Shown piece after piece: positions 17,877 through 26,817 of a DNA stretch of 58,608 nt. Origin of the DNA: Paracoccaceae bacterium (lineage in GTDB: Bacteria > Pseudomonadota > Alphaproteobacteria > Rhodobacterales > Rhodobacteraceae). The notes beneath the pieces were generated by a model that did no database searches, was not told where the DNA came from, and was given only the letters and a program-made list of their open reading frames with translations. Location: positions 1 through 58,608 of the forward strand of contig JASBUI010000028.1 in the NCBI GenBank assembly GCA_030148005.1. The letters run 5' to 3'. Numbering within the stretch: position 1 is the first letter of the stretch; each line of letters opens with the position of its first letter. The translations under genes were made by a program, and so were the position numbers.

Positions 17877-19250
17877 TTGGGCACTCTTACATGCATCTCG
17901 CCGATCGACGGATCGGTCTTTGCAACCCGCGAAACTCTGGACCAGAAAACCGCCAGTGCCGCTGTCGCCAGCGCGCGCGCGGCGCAATCAGGCTGGGCCA
18001 GCCGCCCCTTGCAGGAACGCATCGATCTTGTCATGGCCGGCGTTGCCGCCCTTGGCGAGATGAACGACGAAATCGTCCCTGAACTGGCGCATATGATGGG
18101 CCGCCCGATCCGCTATGGCGGCGAGTTTGGCGGCGTGAACGAGCGTGCAAGCTATATGGCCCAGATCGCCCGCGATGCCCTCGCCGATCAGATCGTCGAG
18201 GACAGCGACCGCTTTCGCCGCGTGATCAAGCGAGAGGCCCATGGCGTCGTTCTGGTCGTGGCGCCGTGGAACTACCCCTATATGACCGCCATCAACACCG
18301 TCGCCCCTGCCCTGATCGCGGGCAACGCTGTTATCCTGAAACACGCAACCCAGACCCTTTTGGTGGGTGAGCGTATGGTCGCGGCCTTTGTTGCGGCGGG
18401 CGTTCCGGCGGATGTCTTTCAGAACATCTTTCTGGATCATGGAACAACCTCGGCGCTGATCGGGGATGGAGAGTTTGATTTCGTCAACTTCACCGGCTCT
18501 GTCGGTGGCGGGCGCGCGATGGAAACCGCCGCTGCGGGAACTTTCACCGGTATCGGGCTGGAACTGGGCGGCAAGGATCCGGGCTATGTCATGGAAGACG
18601 CGGACATTGACGCCGCTGTCGATACGCTGATCGATGGCGCGATGTTCAACTCGGGCCAGTGCTGTTGCGGGATCGAGCGTATTTACGTCCACGAAAGCCT
18701 CTTTGACGCCTTCCTTGAAAAGGCCGTCGCGGTTGTCAGCGCCTACAAGCTTGGCAATCCGCTGGACGCTGAAACCACGCTTGGACCCATGGCCAACAAG
18801 CGGTTTGCCGACGAGGTGCGCGCCCAGATAAGCGAAGCTGTTGCCGATGGCGCCACGGCGCATATCGCAACTTTTGCCGAAGATGACGGTGGCACTTACC
18901 TGACACCGCAAATTCTGACCGATGTCACCCACGACATGCGCGTGATGCGCGACGAAAGCTTTGGTCCCGTCGTGGGGATCATGAAGGTCAAAAGCGACGC
19001 CGAGGCGCTGGCCCTGATGAACGACAGTGAATTTGGCCTGACCGCTTCACTTTGGACCCGCAACACCGAGCGGGCCGAAGCGCTTGGCGCGCAGATCCAG
19101 ACAGGTACCGTGTTTATGAACCGCGCCGACTATCTTGATCCCGGCCTATGCTGGACTGGATGTAAAAACACCGGGCGCGGCGGCGCGTTGTCCTTTATTG
19201 GTTACCAGAACCTTACCCGCCCCAAGTCCTACCACCTCAAGAAAGCCTGA
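17877..19250 (+). CDS. NAD(P)-dependent aldehyde dehydrogenase
   Basis: A 457-residue aldehyde dehydrogenase starting at TTG 17877, one base after the VOC gene stop, with AAAGGAAG as ribosome-binding site. The family residues are APWNYPYMT (Asn), AVILKHA (Lys), GLELGGKDP (Glu) and NSGQCCCGIER (catalytic Cys). It would oxidise an aldehyde from the gamma-glutamyl-amine or amino-alcohol route to a carboxylate, as PuuC does in putrescine use. The length is slightly below the usual 480-500 because the N-terminus is short. Confidence 0.88.
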   Translation: MGTLTCISPIDGSVFATRETLDQKTASAAVASARAAQSGWASRPLQERIDLVMAGVAALGEMNDEIVPELAHMMGRPIRYGGEFGGVNERASYMAQIARDALADQIVEDSDRFRRVIKREAHGVVLVVAPWNYPYMTAINTVAPALIAGNAVILKHATQTLLVGERMVAAFVAAGVPADVFQNIFLDHGTTSALIGDGEFDFVNFTGSVGGGRAMETAAAGTFTGIGLELGGKDPGYVMEDADIDAAVDTLIDGAMFNSGQCCCGIERIYVHESLFDAFLEKAVAVVSAYKLGNPLDAETTLGPMANKRFADEVRAQISEAVADGATAHIATFAEDDGGTYLTPQILTDVTHDMRVMRDESFGPVVGIMKVKSDAEALALMNDSEFGLTASLWTRNTERAEALGAQIQTGTVFMNRADYLDPGLCWTGCKNTGRGGALSFIGYQNLTRPKSYHLKKA

Positions 19251-19252
19251 AT

Positions 19253-20398
19253 ATGAAACTTACCGGCAACTGGTCCTACCCCACCGCTATCCGATTTGGC
19301 GCGGGCCGCATCTCTGAACTTGCAGAGGCCTGCGCGGCCGCTGGAATTCGAAAACCACTTCTGGTGACGGATCGGGGCTTGGCGACCCTGCCCATTACAA
19401 GCGACACGCTGAACCTGATGGAAGCGGCCGGTCTTGGCCGCGCCATCTTCAGCGAGGTTGACCCAAACCCCAACGAAAAGAACGCCGAAGCCGGCATTGC
19501 GATGTACCGCGAAGGCGGCCATGACGGCGTGATCGCCTTTGGCGGCGGCTCGGGGCTCGACCTAGGCAAGGTGGTGGCCTTCATGGCCGGTCAGACGCGC
19601 CCCTTGTGGGACTTCGAAGACGTGGGCGACTGGTGGACACGCGCAAATACCGATGCCATCGCGCCCATCGTTGCGGTTCCGACCACTGCGGGCACCGGAT
19701 CAGAGGTCGGACGCGCCTCTGTCATCACCAATTCCGAAACCCACGAGAAGAAGATCATCTTCCACCCCAAGCTTTTGCCCGCGGTGGTGATCTGCGATCC
19801 TGAACTGACCGTCGGCATGCCCAAGACCTTCACCGCCGGAACAGGAATGGACGCCTTTGCCCATTGCCTTGAGGCCTATTGCTCGCCCCACTACCACCCG
19901 ATGAGCCAGGGCATCGCGCTGGAAGGCATGCGGCTGGTCAAGGAAAACCTGCCGCACGCCTTTGTAGACGGCAAGGATATCGATGCGCGTGCCAATATGA
20001 TGGCAGCAGCGGCAATGGGCGCCACCGCCTTTCAAAAGGGCCTTGGCGCGATCCATTCGCTTTCCCACCCCATTGGCGCGAATTTCCACACCCACCACGG
20101 CACCACCAACGCCGTGGTAATGCAGCCGGTTCTGAACTTTAACCGCCCCGCGATCGAAGACCGGCTTGCCGCGGCGGCCAGCTATCTTGGTATCGAAGGC
20201 GGCTTTGACGGCTTTTACCAATTCGTTGGCGATCTTAACGCCATGCTGGGCATCCCGCAGAACCTGACCGAACTTGGCGTTGAAAATCCCGACATCGACA
20301 GCCTTGTCGCCTCTGCCCTTGCGGACCCAAGCTGTGGTGGCAACCCGGTTGAGATGACCGAAGAGAACACGCGTCGCCTGCTTTTGGCCTGTTTCTAG
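19253..20398 (+). CDS. Iron-containing alcohol dehydrogenase
   Basis: A 381-residue type III alcohol dehydrogenase: the nucleotide loop FGGGSGLDLGK and the metal-binding segments GTGMDAFAHCLEAY and IHSLSHPIGANFHTHHG are present. It starts 2 bases after the aldehyde dehydrogenase stop. Together they suggest an alcohol to aldehyde to acid sequence on the imported or gamma-glutamylated substrate. It is the last gene of the operon; a hairpin follows. Confidence 0.87.
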   Translation: MKLTGNWSYPTAIRFGAGRISELAEACAAAGIRKPLLVTDRGLATLPITSDTLNLMEAAGLGRAIFSEVDPNPNEKNAEAGIAMYREGGHDGVIAFGGGSGLDLGKVVAFMAGQTRPLWDFEDVGDWWTRANTDAIAPIVAVPTTAGTGSEVGRASVITNSETHEKKIIFHPKLLPAVVICDPELTVGMPKTFTAGTGMDAFAHCLEAYCSPHYHPMSQGIALEGMRLVKENLPHAFVDGKDIDARANMMAAAAMGATAFQKGLGAIHSLSHPIGANFHTHHGTTNAVVMQPVLNFNRPAIEDRLAAAASYLGIEGGFDGFYQFVGDLNAMLGIPQNLTELGVENPDIDSLVASALADPSCGGNPVEMTEENTRRLLLACF

Positions 20399-20438
20399 GG
20401 CAAAAGAAGGACGCAGCCGCAAAGGCAACACGGAAAGC

Positions 20439-20468
20439 CGAACGCGCCCCTTTTGGGGGTGCAGTTCG
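20439..20468 (+). terminator. Hairpin terminator candidate after the TRAP/PuuA-like operon
   Basis: CGAAC-GCGCCCC (20439-20450) pairs with GGGGTGC-GTTCG (20456-20462 and 20464-20468), giving a 12-bp stem with one wobble and one bulged A; the loop is TTTTG. It is followed by a short CTTTAAG rather than a full U-tract. It starts 40 bases after the stop codon. Confidence 0.55.
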
Positions 20469-20540
20469 CTTTAAGACATTAGGCTCGCGGGGGGGGACGG
20501 TTCTGACCCTTCGCGCGCCTTCACCAAAGGGAGGGCTGAT

Positions 20541-20561
20541 ATGATCCGGGTTCTGCCTTGA
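20541..20561 (+). CDS. Candidate six-codon leader frame coupled to the Na/Pi cotransporter gene
   Basis: ATG ATC CGG GTT CTG CCT TGA (MIRVLP) has a strong GGGAGGG (20529-20535) 5 bases upstream. Its stop overlaps the TTG start of the downstream gene (20558). The downstream start has no Shine-Dalgarno of its own. This could be a coupling leader; a sequencing or natural frameshift is the other explanation. Confidence 0.35.
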   Translation: MIRVLP

Positions 20562-22219
20562 TCGTTCTTCTTCTACAACTGGCCGGCGCCGCCGCCCTGC
20601 TGATCTGGTCTGTCCGGCTGATCCGCACCGGGGTGGAACGTGCCTATTCGCTTCAGCTTCGCCGCTGGCTGCGACGCAGCCATGACAGCCTGCCCACGGC
20701 GGCGCTTACCGGGGCGATAGCGGCCCTGATGCTCCAAAGCTCGACCGCCGTGGCGATGCTGACGGCAAACTTTGCCGCAGCCGGCACGCTGGGCGCCACG
20801 GTTGGCCTTGCGATCCTGCTGGGCGCCGATGTCGGCTCTGCCCTTGTCGCGCAGGTTCTGACCCTGCGCCTGACATGGCTTGCCCCGCTTCTTCTATTGG
20901 TGGGCGTAAGCCTTTTCCTGCGCACCCAGCGGCGCGGCTTTCGGCAAACGGGGCGGATCATAATCGGGGTCGCACTGGTCTTTGTTTCGCTGAAAATGAT
21001 CGGCGATGCGACCGCCCCTTTGCGCGACGCCGAAGGTGTTGCGCGCGTGATGACCTATCTGGCGGGCGATCCGATATCGACCTTTCTGATCGGGGCGGCC
21101 ATCGCATGGGTCATCCATTCCAGCGTGGCCGCGATCCTTCTGTTTCTGGCACTGGTGGTTCAACAGGTCCTTCCCATCAATGCCGCGATCGCGCTGGTTC
21201 TGGGGGCCAATCTGGGCGGAAGCCTGATCGCCTTTTGGCTGACGCTTGGCGCCGCCCTGCCCGCCCGCCGCATTGTCATCGCCAATCTGATCCTGCGCGG
21301 TGGTGGCGCGGTTTTGGCAATGATCCTGATCGCGGCCTTTAGCCCGGCCTATTCGCTTTTGGGTTCTACAGAGTATCGTCAGGTAATCAACTTTCACCTT
21401 GTCTTTAACATCGCGATACTGATCGCCGGCTTTCCGCTGATTGGCCCGATCACACAAGGCCTGGCCGCGCTAATGGCTGAGCCCCCCGATACGGCCAAGG
21501 CCATGCGCCGCCCCAGCGCCCTGAACCCAAGCGCCCAAAGCCGCCCCGATCTGGCTATTGCCTGCGTCGCAAGAGAGCTGATGCACATGGGCGAAACCAT
21601 TCAGGCGATGTTGATGCCGATCATGGGGCTGATGACCAAGTGGAACCCCGAAATTGCCGAGGCGATCCGCCGCCGCGAAGACGACGTGAACCGCATGAAC
21701 TTTGAGATCAAGCTGTATCTGGCACGCCTCCAGCGCGGTGATCTTGATGACACGGCCTTTCAGCGCTGCATGGATCTGTCCAACATCTCGGTCGATTTCG
21801 AGGCCGCGGGCGATGCGATTTCCAAGAACATGCTGGGCATCGCACGGCGCATTCAGAACGAGGGCCTTGCCTTTTCGCCAAACGGTCTGGATGAGCTTTC
21901 CGATTTTCACGATCAGGTCCTGTCAAACGTTCAGCTTGCCCTGAATGTCCTGATGACAAACGACCCCGAGGCCGCGCGCATGCTGGTTGAACAAAAAGAG
22001 CGTGTGCGCGAGGTGGAACAGGCCTTGCAGGCAAGCCATCTGGACCGGCTTCGCCGTGGCAGCAGCCAGTCGATCGAAACCAGCAATATGCATCAGGAAA
22101 TGGTGCGTGCGCTGAAACAGGTCAACACAGCCTTTTCCGTCGTCGCCTACCCCATCTTGAAGGAAACCGGCGATCTTTTGTCCAGCCGCCTGACCGACCC
22201 CGAAGACGAAGACCCTTAG
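20558..22219 (+). CDS. Na/Pi cotransporter family protein (NptA-type) with PhoU-like C-terminal domain
   Basis: A 553-residue protein. The N-terminal two thirds are membrane helices with the family QSST signature (LMLQSSTAVAMLTANF) and its second copy (AIAWVIHSSVAAILL). The C-terminal 200 residues are a soluble PhoU-like helical bundle. It is predicted to carry phosphate with sodium. The annotated start is TTG 20558, since earlier codons hit a stop; see the six-codon leader entry. The stop overlaps the MerR gene stop by 4 bases (TTAG). Confidence 0.86.
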   Translation: MIVLLLQLAGAAALLIWSVRLIRTGVERAYSLQLRRWLRRSHDSLPTAALTGAIAALMLQSSTAVAMLTANFAAAGTLGATVGLAILLGADVGSALVAQVLTLRLTWLAPLLLLVGVSLFLRTQRRGFRQTGRIIIGVALVFVSLKMIGDATAPLRDAEGVARVMTYLAGDPISTFLIGAAIAWVIHSSVAAILLFLALVVQQVLPINAAIALVLGANLGGSLIAFWLTLGAALPARRIVIANLILRGGGAVLAMILIAAFSPAYSLLGSTEYRQVINFHLVFNIAILIAGFPLIGPITQGLAALMAEPPDTAKAMRRPSALNPSAQSRPDLAIACVARELMHMGETIQAMLMPIMGLMTKWNPEIAEAIRRREDDVNRMNFEIKLYLARLQRGDLDDTAFQRCMDLSNISVDFEAAGDAISKNMLGIARRIQNEGLAFSPNGLDELSDFHDQVLSNVQLALNVLMTNDPEAARMLVEQKERVREVEQALQASHLDRLRRGSSQSIETSNMHQEMVRALKQVNTAFSVVAYPILKETGDLLSSRLTDPEDEDP

Positions 22220-22644
22220 GCGCCGATCCCTTCATGCGCCGTCAGGCACTCAGAGTGATCGCGCAGCACCTCAAGGACGCGGCAATCGGCAACGCTGTCG
22301 CCCGAACATTCGGTGATCATCCGCCGCAGCTCTTTTTTCAGCGCGTTCAGGCGCAGAATGCGCTGTTCGACCTCTTGCAGTTGCCGCCGGGCAATTGAAT
22401 CGGCATCCCCGCAGGAATGATCGGGGTGATCGGACAGATCAAGAAGCTCTCGAATAGACTGAAGCGGAAAGCCCAGTTGCCGCGCGTGACGGATAAACGC
22501 CAACCGGTCCAGATCTTCGGGGTGATAGCGCCGCTGCCCGCCCCCAGTGCGCCCCGGCTCTTTCATAAGACCGATGTCTTCGTAATAGCGAATGGTCTGA
22601 ACCTTGGTTCCCGTTCGTTTTGCTAAATTCCCTATACTTAACAC
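22216..22644 (-). CDS. MerR-family heavy-metal regulator, ZntR/CadR-like
   Basis: A 142-residue regulator from GTG 22644. The N-terminal MerR helix-turn-helix (IGNLAKRTGTKVQTIRYYEDIGL) is followed by the long dimerisation helix. Three cysteines, Cys78, Cys113 and Cys121, sit at the positions of ZntR's zinc ligands (79, 114/115, 124), and the text around them (HSCGD, ITECSG, DCRVLEVL) aligns with ZntR. A response to Zn, Cd or Pb is likely. No metal-efflux gene is adjacent, so its target must be elsewhere. Confidence 0.83.
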   Translation of the reverse strand: MLSIGNLAKRTGTKVQTIRYYEDIGLMKEPGRTGGGQRRYHPEDLDRLAFIRHARQLGFPLQSIRELLDLSDHPDHSCGDADSIARRQLQEVEQRILRLNALKKELRRMITECSGDSVADCRVLEVLRDHSECLTAHEGIGA

Positions 22645-22869
22645 AAGTACGCTCCAATCCTTGCTATCAGTTTCACATCGACCATTGGGTTTTCCGTTCC
22701 AGGTTGGCAGCGTCGGAGCAGATTTCAAACAGTACCATCTCTGCCATTGTTATGCCCGGCGCAGTATTCGCCAGATTTTATGAGGCTTGTTCCGGAATTG
22801 GCGAAAATTGCATTTTGCCAGTGTTTTCAAATTTCCCTACCTGCGCAATAGTAACTTTGGAGGTACCTT

Positions 22870-23769
22870 ATGAACTGGCAAGCGTTGCAATCATGGCTGT
22901 TACAGCTTCATCCCAATACATGGTCGGGGGCGCTGGCGCTTCTGGTCCTGTTCTGGGTTGGCGGGCTGATCGCATCGGCGCTCCTGCGCCGGACAATTCG
23001 GATGATTATCCAGCGCGACCATGATCAAAGGATCGACCGCATGGCCGCATCGTTCATGTCCAAGCTTGCAAGCGTTTTTGTCTGGATTTTCATCGTGATG
23101 CTTTACGCGCATATGATTCCGGCTTTGGACCGGCTTGGCACCGCGCTTCTGGCCAGTGTGTCGGTCGCCTCGATCGTCATTGGCCTTGCGGCGCAGTCGA
23201 CACTGGCAAATTTCGTTGCCGGCATAAGCCTGATCTTTTACAAGCCCTTCCGCATGGGAGACCGGATTCAGATCAATGCGCCAACGGGTCTGGAGACAGG
23301 AATCGTAGAGGATGTATCGCTCGGGTATACCGTGCTTCAGACTTTCGACAACCGGCGTGTGATCATCTCTAACTCAACAATTTCCAATACAATTATGGTC
23401 AATCTGACTGCTGTCCATCCACGCGTCATGGCAATAGTGCCGTTCTCGATAAGCTATAACTCAGATATCGACAAAGCTCGCGCAATTGCTGTGGGCCTCG
23501 CAGAATCTCATCCACAGGCGAATGAAATCGCCGGTTGTCCGGTCGTGCTTCTTGGAGCATCAAGCGTGGACCTGAGCTTGCGTGTCTGGGCCGCCGATCC
23601 CTCTGTGGCCTGGACAGTCAAAGTCGAGTTGACCGAACAGATCAAGAAACGGTTTGACGCGGAGGGAATTGAAATTCCCTATGCCTATCAGAATGTAATA
23701 CTCAAGTCCCCTTCCGAGACCTCCAAAGCGGATCAAACCGCGGGAAAGGACATTGGCCGGCAAGCTTGA
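22870..23769 (+). CDS. mscS: Small mechanosensitive channel (MscS family)
   Basis: A 299-residue MscS protein with three N-terminal membrane helices. The pore helix and beta-domain junction are recognisable (IGLAAQSTLANFVAGISLIFYKPF, then MGDRIQI), followed by a C-terminal alpha/beta cage. GGAGG at 22859-22863 fixes the start at ATG 22870. It opens on membrane tension during hypo-osmotic shock. The gene and its 225-base upstream gap are visibly more A+T-rich than the neighbours, which may mean acquisition by transfer. The upstream gap (22645-22869) shows no other gene I can support. Confidence 0.88.
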   Translation: MNWQALQSWLLQLHPNTWSGALALLVLFWVGGLIASALLRRTIRMIIQRDHDQRIDRMAASFMSKLASVFVWIFIVMLYAHMIPALDRLGTALLASVSVASIVIGLAAQSTLANFVAGISLIFYKPFRMGDRIQINAPTGLETGIVEDVSLGYTVLQTFDNRRVIISNSTISNTIMVNLTAVHPRVMAIVPFSISYNSDIDKARAIAVGLAESHPQANEIAGCPVVLLGASSVDLSLRVWAADPSVAWTVKVELTEQIKKRFDAEGIEIPYAYQNVILKSPSETSKADQTAGKDIGRQA

Positions 23770-23919
23770 GCCGCGCTGCAATCAAGACGGATGCAAATGC
23801 CCTAAGCGAGAACTGAGCGACTGGGATGGCCACGTTAACGAACCAGTATCCGTTTTAGGCGCCCAAATATAGATTTGGATAAAGCGAGGGAAATTGAACA
23901 TCTTGAAGGCCGCGAGTGC

Positions 23920-25173
23920 ATGAGCGCTGAAAGAAAAACTCATGTCATTGTGGGCGCAGGCATCGTTGGTGTCTCTACCGCGATCTGGCTTTTGCGTGAG
24001 GGGCACAAGGTTGTCCTGATCGACAAGGCCGGCCCCGGCGAAGGCACAAGCTTTGGTAATGGCGGCGTTCTGGCCTCTTGCGCGATTGTGCCTGTCACTG
24101 CACCGGGCCTTTTGGCCAAAGTTCCCAAGATGCTGCTAAGCCCCGATCAGCCCCTCTTCCTCAAATGGGGCTACCTGCCCCGGCTCACACCATGGCTTGT
24201 CCGCTACCTGCGCCATACCTCTGCCGGTCAGACCAAACGGATCGCCGCCGCGCAGGCACCCATTATCGGCGATAGCCTTGCCGACCATCAGGCGCTGGCC
24301 CAAGGCACGGGCGCCGAGAAATGGATCCATCCCTCTGACTACCTGTTCGTCTACCCCTCGCGCGCCCAGTTTGAGGCCGAGGCATTCGGCTGGGCCCTGC
24401 GGCGCGAGAACGGGTTCAAATGGGATGAGTTGGAGGGCGACGCCCTGCACCAAAGCGATCCGGCCTTTTCTTCCGATCTGAAGTTCGCCGTACGCCTTGG
24501 CAATCACGGGCGCATTGCCGATCCGGGCCAATACGTCAAAGACCTTGCCCGCCACGCCGTGGAAAGCGGCGCGCGCCTGATCAAGGCCGAGGTGCAGGAC
24601 ATTGTCAGGGAAAACGGCGCGGTGACGGGCCTTCGGGCCGGAGATGAAACCATCGCATGCGACACGGTTGTCGTGGCCACGGGCGCATGGTCCAAACCCT
24701 TGGCAAAAACCCTTGGCATCAAGGTCCCGCTTGAAAGCGAGCGCGGCTATCACGTCGAGTTGTGGGAACCTTCTTTCATGCCCCGCACGCCGGTCATGGT
24801 CACCTCGGGCAAATTCGTGGCCACGCCGATGGAAGGACGGCTTCGCCTTGCGGGCGTCGTCGAATTTGGCGGCCTGAAGGCACCTGCCTCAAAGGCCCCT
24901 TTTGCCCTGCTGCGCCGGCACATCGCCCAAACCTTTCCCGGCCTGACATGGAAACGCGAAACCGAATGGATGGGCCACCGCCCGGCGACATCCGACAGCC
25001 TGCCTCTGATCGGAGAAGTGCCCGGCCTATCCGGCGCTTTCATGGGCTTTGGGCATCAGCACGTCGGCCTGACCGGGGGCCCGAAAACCGGGCGGCTGCT
25101 GGCGCAGATGATCAGCGGGCGAAAACCAAACATTGACGTAGCACCCTACAGTCCGTCACGGTTCACTACATAA
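23920..25173 (+). CDS. FAD-dependent oxidoreductase (D-amino-acid dehydrogenase-like)
   Basis: A 417-residue DAO-family flavoenzyme from ATG 23920; a TTG at 23875 is a possible longer start. The FAD motif VIVGAGIVGVSTAIWLLREGH is at the N-terminus and the C-terminal GHQHVGLTGGPKTGRL matches DadA-type enzymes. DadA removes the amino group of D-amino acids to 2-oxo acids. It sits immediately upstream of a TRAP transporter and a HisD-like dehydrogenase, suggesting the imported compound carries an amine. Confidence 0.82.
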   Translation: MSAERKTHVIVGAGIVGVSTAIWLLREGHKVVLIDKAGPGEGTSFGNGGVLASCAIVPVTAPGLLAKVPKMLLSPDQPLFLKWGYLPRLTPWLVRYLRHTSAGQTKRIAAAQAPIIGDSLADHQALAQGTGAEKWIHPSDYLFVYPSRAQFEAEAFGWALRRENGFKWDELEGDALHQSDPAFSSDLKFAVRLGNHGRIADPGQYVKDLARHAVESGARLIKAEVQDIVRENGAVTGLRAGDETIACDTVVVATGAWSKPLAKTLGIKVPLESERGYHVELWEPSFMPRTPVMVTSGKFVATPMEGRLRLAGVVEFGGLKAPASKAPFALLRRHIAQTFPGLTWKRETEWMGHRPATSDSLPLIGEVPGLSGAFMGFGHQHVGLTGGPKTGRLLAQMISGRKPNIDVAPYSPSRFTT

Positions 25174-25225
25174 ACACGACGCCCCGAAACGGGCCTATAA
25201 ATTTTCAACAAGGGAGATGATATCG

Positions 25226-26203
25226 ATGAAAATCCAAACCAACATCCTAGTGGTCGCTGCAATTACAGCCACGGCCGCCGCCCCGGCTATGGCCGAGAAA
25301 TGGGATATGCCGCTGGCCTATTCGGCAAGCAACTTCCATTCGGCAACTGCCGCTGAGTTCGGCAAATGCGTCACCACCGGCACAGGCGGCGATATCAGCA
25401 TCGAAACCCATCCTTCGGGATCGCTTTTTAAAGGCGGCGACATCAAGCGCGCCATCCAGACCGGTCAGGTTCCGATCGGCGAGCGCCTTTTGTCAGGGCA
25501 CCAGAATGAGAACGCCATTTTCGGCTTTGACAGCGTACCTTTCCTTGCGACCTCATTTGACGATGCGGACAAGCTTTGGAAAGTGGCCAAGCCGACGCTG
25601 GAAAAAGTGCTGGAAGACCAGAATCTTACGCTGCTTTATTCCGTCCCTTGGCCGCCGCAGGGCCTTTACTTCCGTAACGAGGTGAACTCTGTCGCGGATA
25701 TGAAGGGCGTTAAATTCCGCAGCTACAACAACGCCACCTCGCGTCTGGCAGAGCTGACCGGCATGCTTCCGGTAACCATTGAAGCGGCCGAGATCAGCCA
25801 GGCCTTTGCAACCGGCGTGGCCGATTCCATGGTGTCCTCTGGTGCAACAGGTTATGACCGTAAGGTATGGGAAAGCCTCAATTATTTCTACGAAGTCGAT
25901 GCATGGCTGCCGCGCAACTACATCATGGTCAATTCTGACGTCTGGGCGGGCACTTCGGATGCCAACAAGAACGTCATCCGCGGCTGCGCCGAACTGGCCG
26001 AATACGCCGGGAACTGGCGCTCAAAAGAGTACACAGGCTTTACCGTTCAGGGTCTGACCAATGGCGGCATGACCGTCGCGCCCCCCAGCGACACGCTGAA
26101 GGCAGAGCTGAAAGCGATCGGCGCAACCATGACCACTGAATGGCTTGATGCTGCAGGCGCCGATGGCGCGGCAATCGTCGAAGCCTATAAGGCGATGCAG
26201 TAA
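25226..26203 (+). CDS. dctP: TRAP transporter substrate-binding protein (DctP)
   Basis: A 325-residue periplasmic protein with a Sec signal (MKIQTNILVVAAITATAAAP, cleavage near AMAEKW). ATG 25226 is preferred over ATG 25217 because AAGGGAG ends at 25216, 9 bases upstream. TRAP family stretches include the conserved FRSYNNATSRLAE region that contacts the ligand carboxylate. The ligand is unknown. A strong hairpin (26215-26245) follows before the permease genes. Confidence 0.87.
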   Translation: MKIQTNILVVAAITATAAAPAMAEKWDMPLAYSASNFHSATAAEFGKCVTTGTGGDISIETHPSGSLFKGGDIKRAIQTGQVPIGERLLSGHQNENAIFGFDSVPFLATSFDDADKLWKVAKPTLEKVLEDQNLTLLYSVPWPPQGLYFRNEVNSVADMKGVKFRSYNNATSRLAELTGMLPVTIEAAEISQAFATGVADSMVSSGATGYDRKVWESLNYFYEVDAWLPRNYIMVNSDVWAGTSDANKNVIRGCAELAEYAGNWRSKEYTGFTVQGLTNGGMTVAPPSDTLKAELKAIGATMTTEWLDAAGADGAAIVEAYKAMQ

Positions 26204-26214
26204 AATTAACTGGC

Positions 26215-26245
26215 GCGGCGCGCGACGCCTCTATCCGCGCGCCGC
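26215..26245 (+). promoter_or_regulatory. Stem-loop between dctP and dctQ
   Basis: GCGGCGCGCG (26215-26224) pairs perfectly with CGCGCGCCGC (26236-26245) around an 11-base loop. It lies 12 bases after the dctP stop and has no U-tract (CCATTTGCC follows). It is likely an mRNA-stability or partial-termination element that keeps binding protein in excess of permease. Confidence 0.6.
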
Positions 26246-26278
26246 CCATTTGCCGCCTTTGAACGGAACCTGTCCAAC

Positions 26279-26812
26279 ATGCGTTTTCTGATAATTATCA
26301 GGCGATTGCTTGACTTTCTTTACCTTGCATCCGGCATTCTTGCCGCGATCAGCCTGATTGCCATTCTGCTGTTGATCGTCGTTCAAATGCTGGCCCGCTG
26401 GACGGGTGAGGTTTTTCCTGGCGCGCCTGACTATGCCGGCTATGCGATGGCCGCCGCTTCCTTTCTGGCCTTTGCCAGCGCCCTGAACCATGGCGCCCAT
26501 ATCCGTGTTTCAATCCTTCTGAACGCCGTACCGAAACGGTTGCGCTGGTTTCTTGAGCTTTGGTGCTTTGCCATCGGCGCCGCCGTGATGTGGTATTTCG
26601 TCTATTTCGCGCAGCGGTTTGTCTATTGGTCGTGGAAGTTCAACGACATAAGCCAGGGCCAGGACAAAACCCCCTTGTGGATCCCGCAAAGCGCCATGCT
26701 GATCGGGGCCGTGATCCTTGCGATCGCGCTTACCGATCACCTTTTGCACGTGATGTTCCGAGGCAACCACCGGATCGCCCGAAACCTTGCAGACCAAGGC
26801 CACGGTGAGTAG
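26279..26812 (+). CDS. dctQ: TRAP transporter small permease (DctQ)
   Basis: A 177-residue protein with four membrane helices and the pattern PGAPDYAGYAMAAASFLAFASAL, as in TRAP small permeases. It lies 5 bases before the large permease gene. It is paired with the DctP upstream. Confidence 0.87.
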   Translation: MRFLIIIRRLLDFLYLASGILAAISLIAILLLIVVQMLARWTGEVFPGAPDYAGYAMAAASFLAFASALNHGAHIRVSILLNAVPKRLRWFLELWCFAIGAAVMWYFVYFAQRFVYWSWKFNDISQGQDKTPLWIPQSAMLIGAVILAIALTDHLLHVMFRGNHRIARNLADQGHGE

Positions 26813-26817
26813 CGGCC

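Noticed and set aside
22620..23024. Plus-strand frame in the merR-mscS gap
   Set aside because: It covers the GTG start and upstream region of merR and then runs out of frame into mscS. No similarity was seen, and the GGAGG before ATG 22870 fits MscS.
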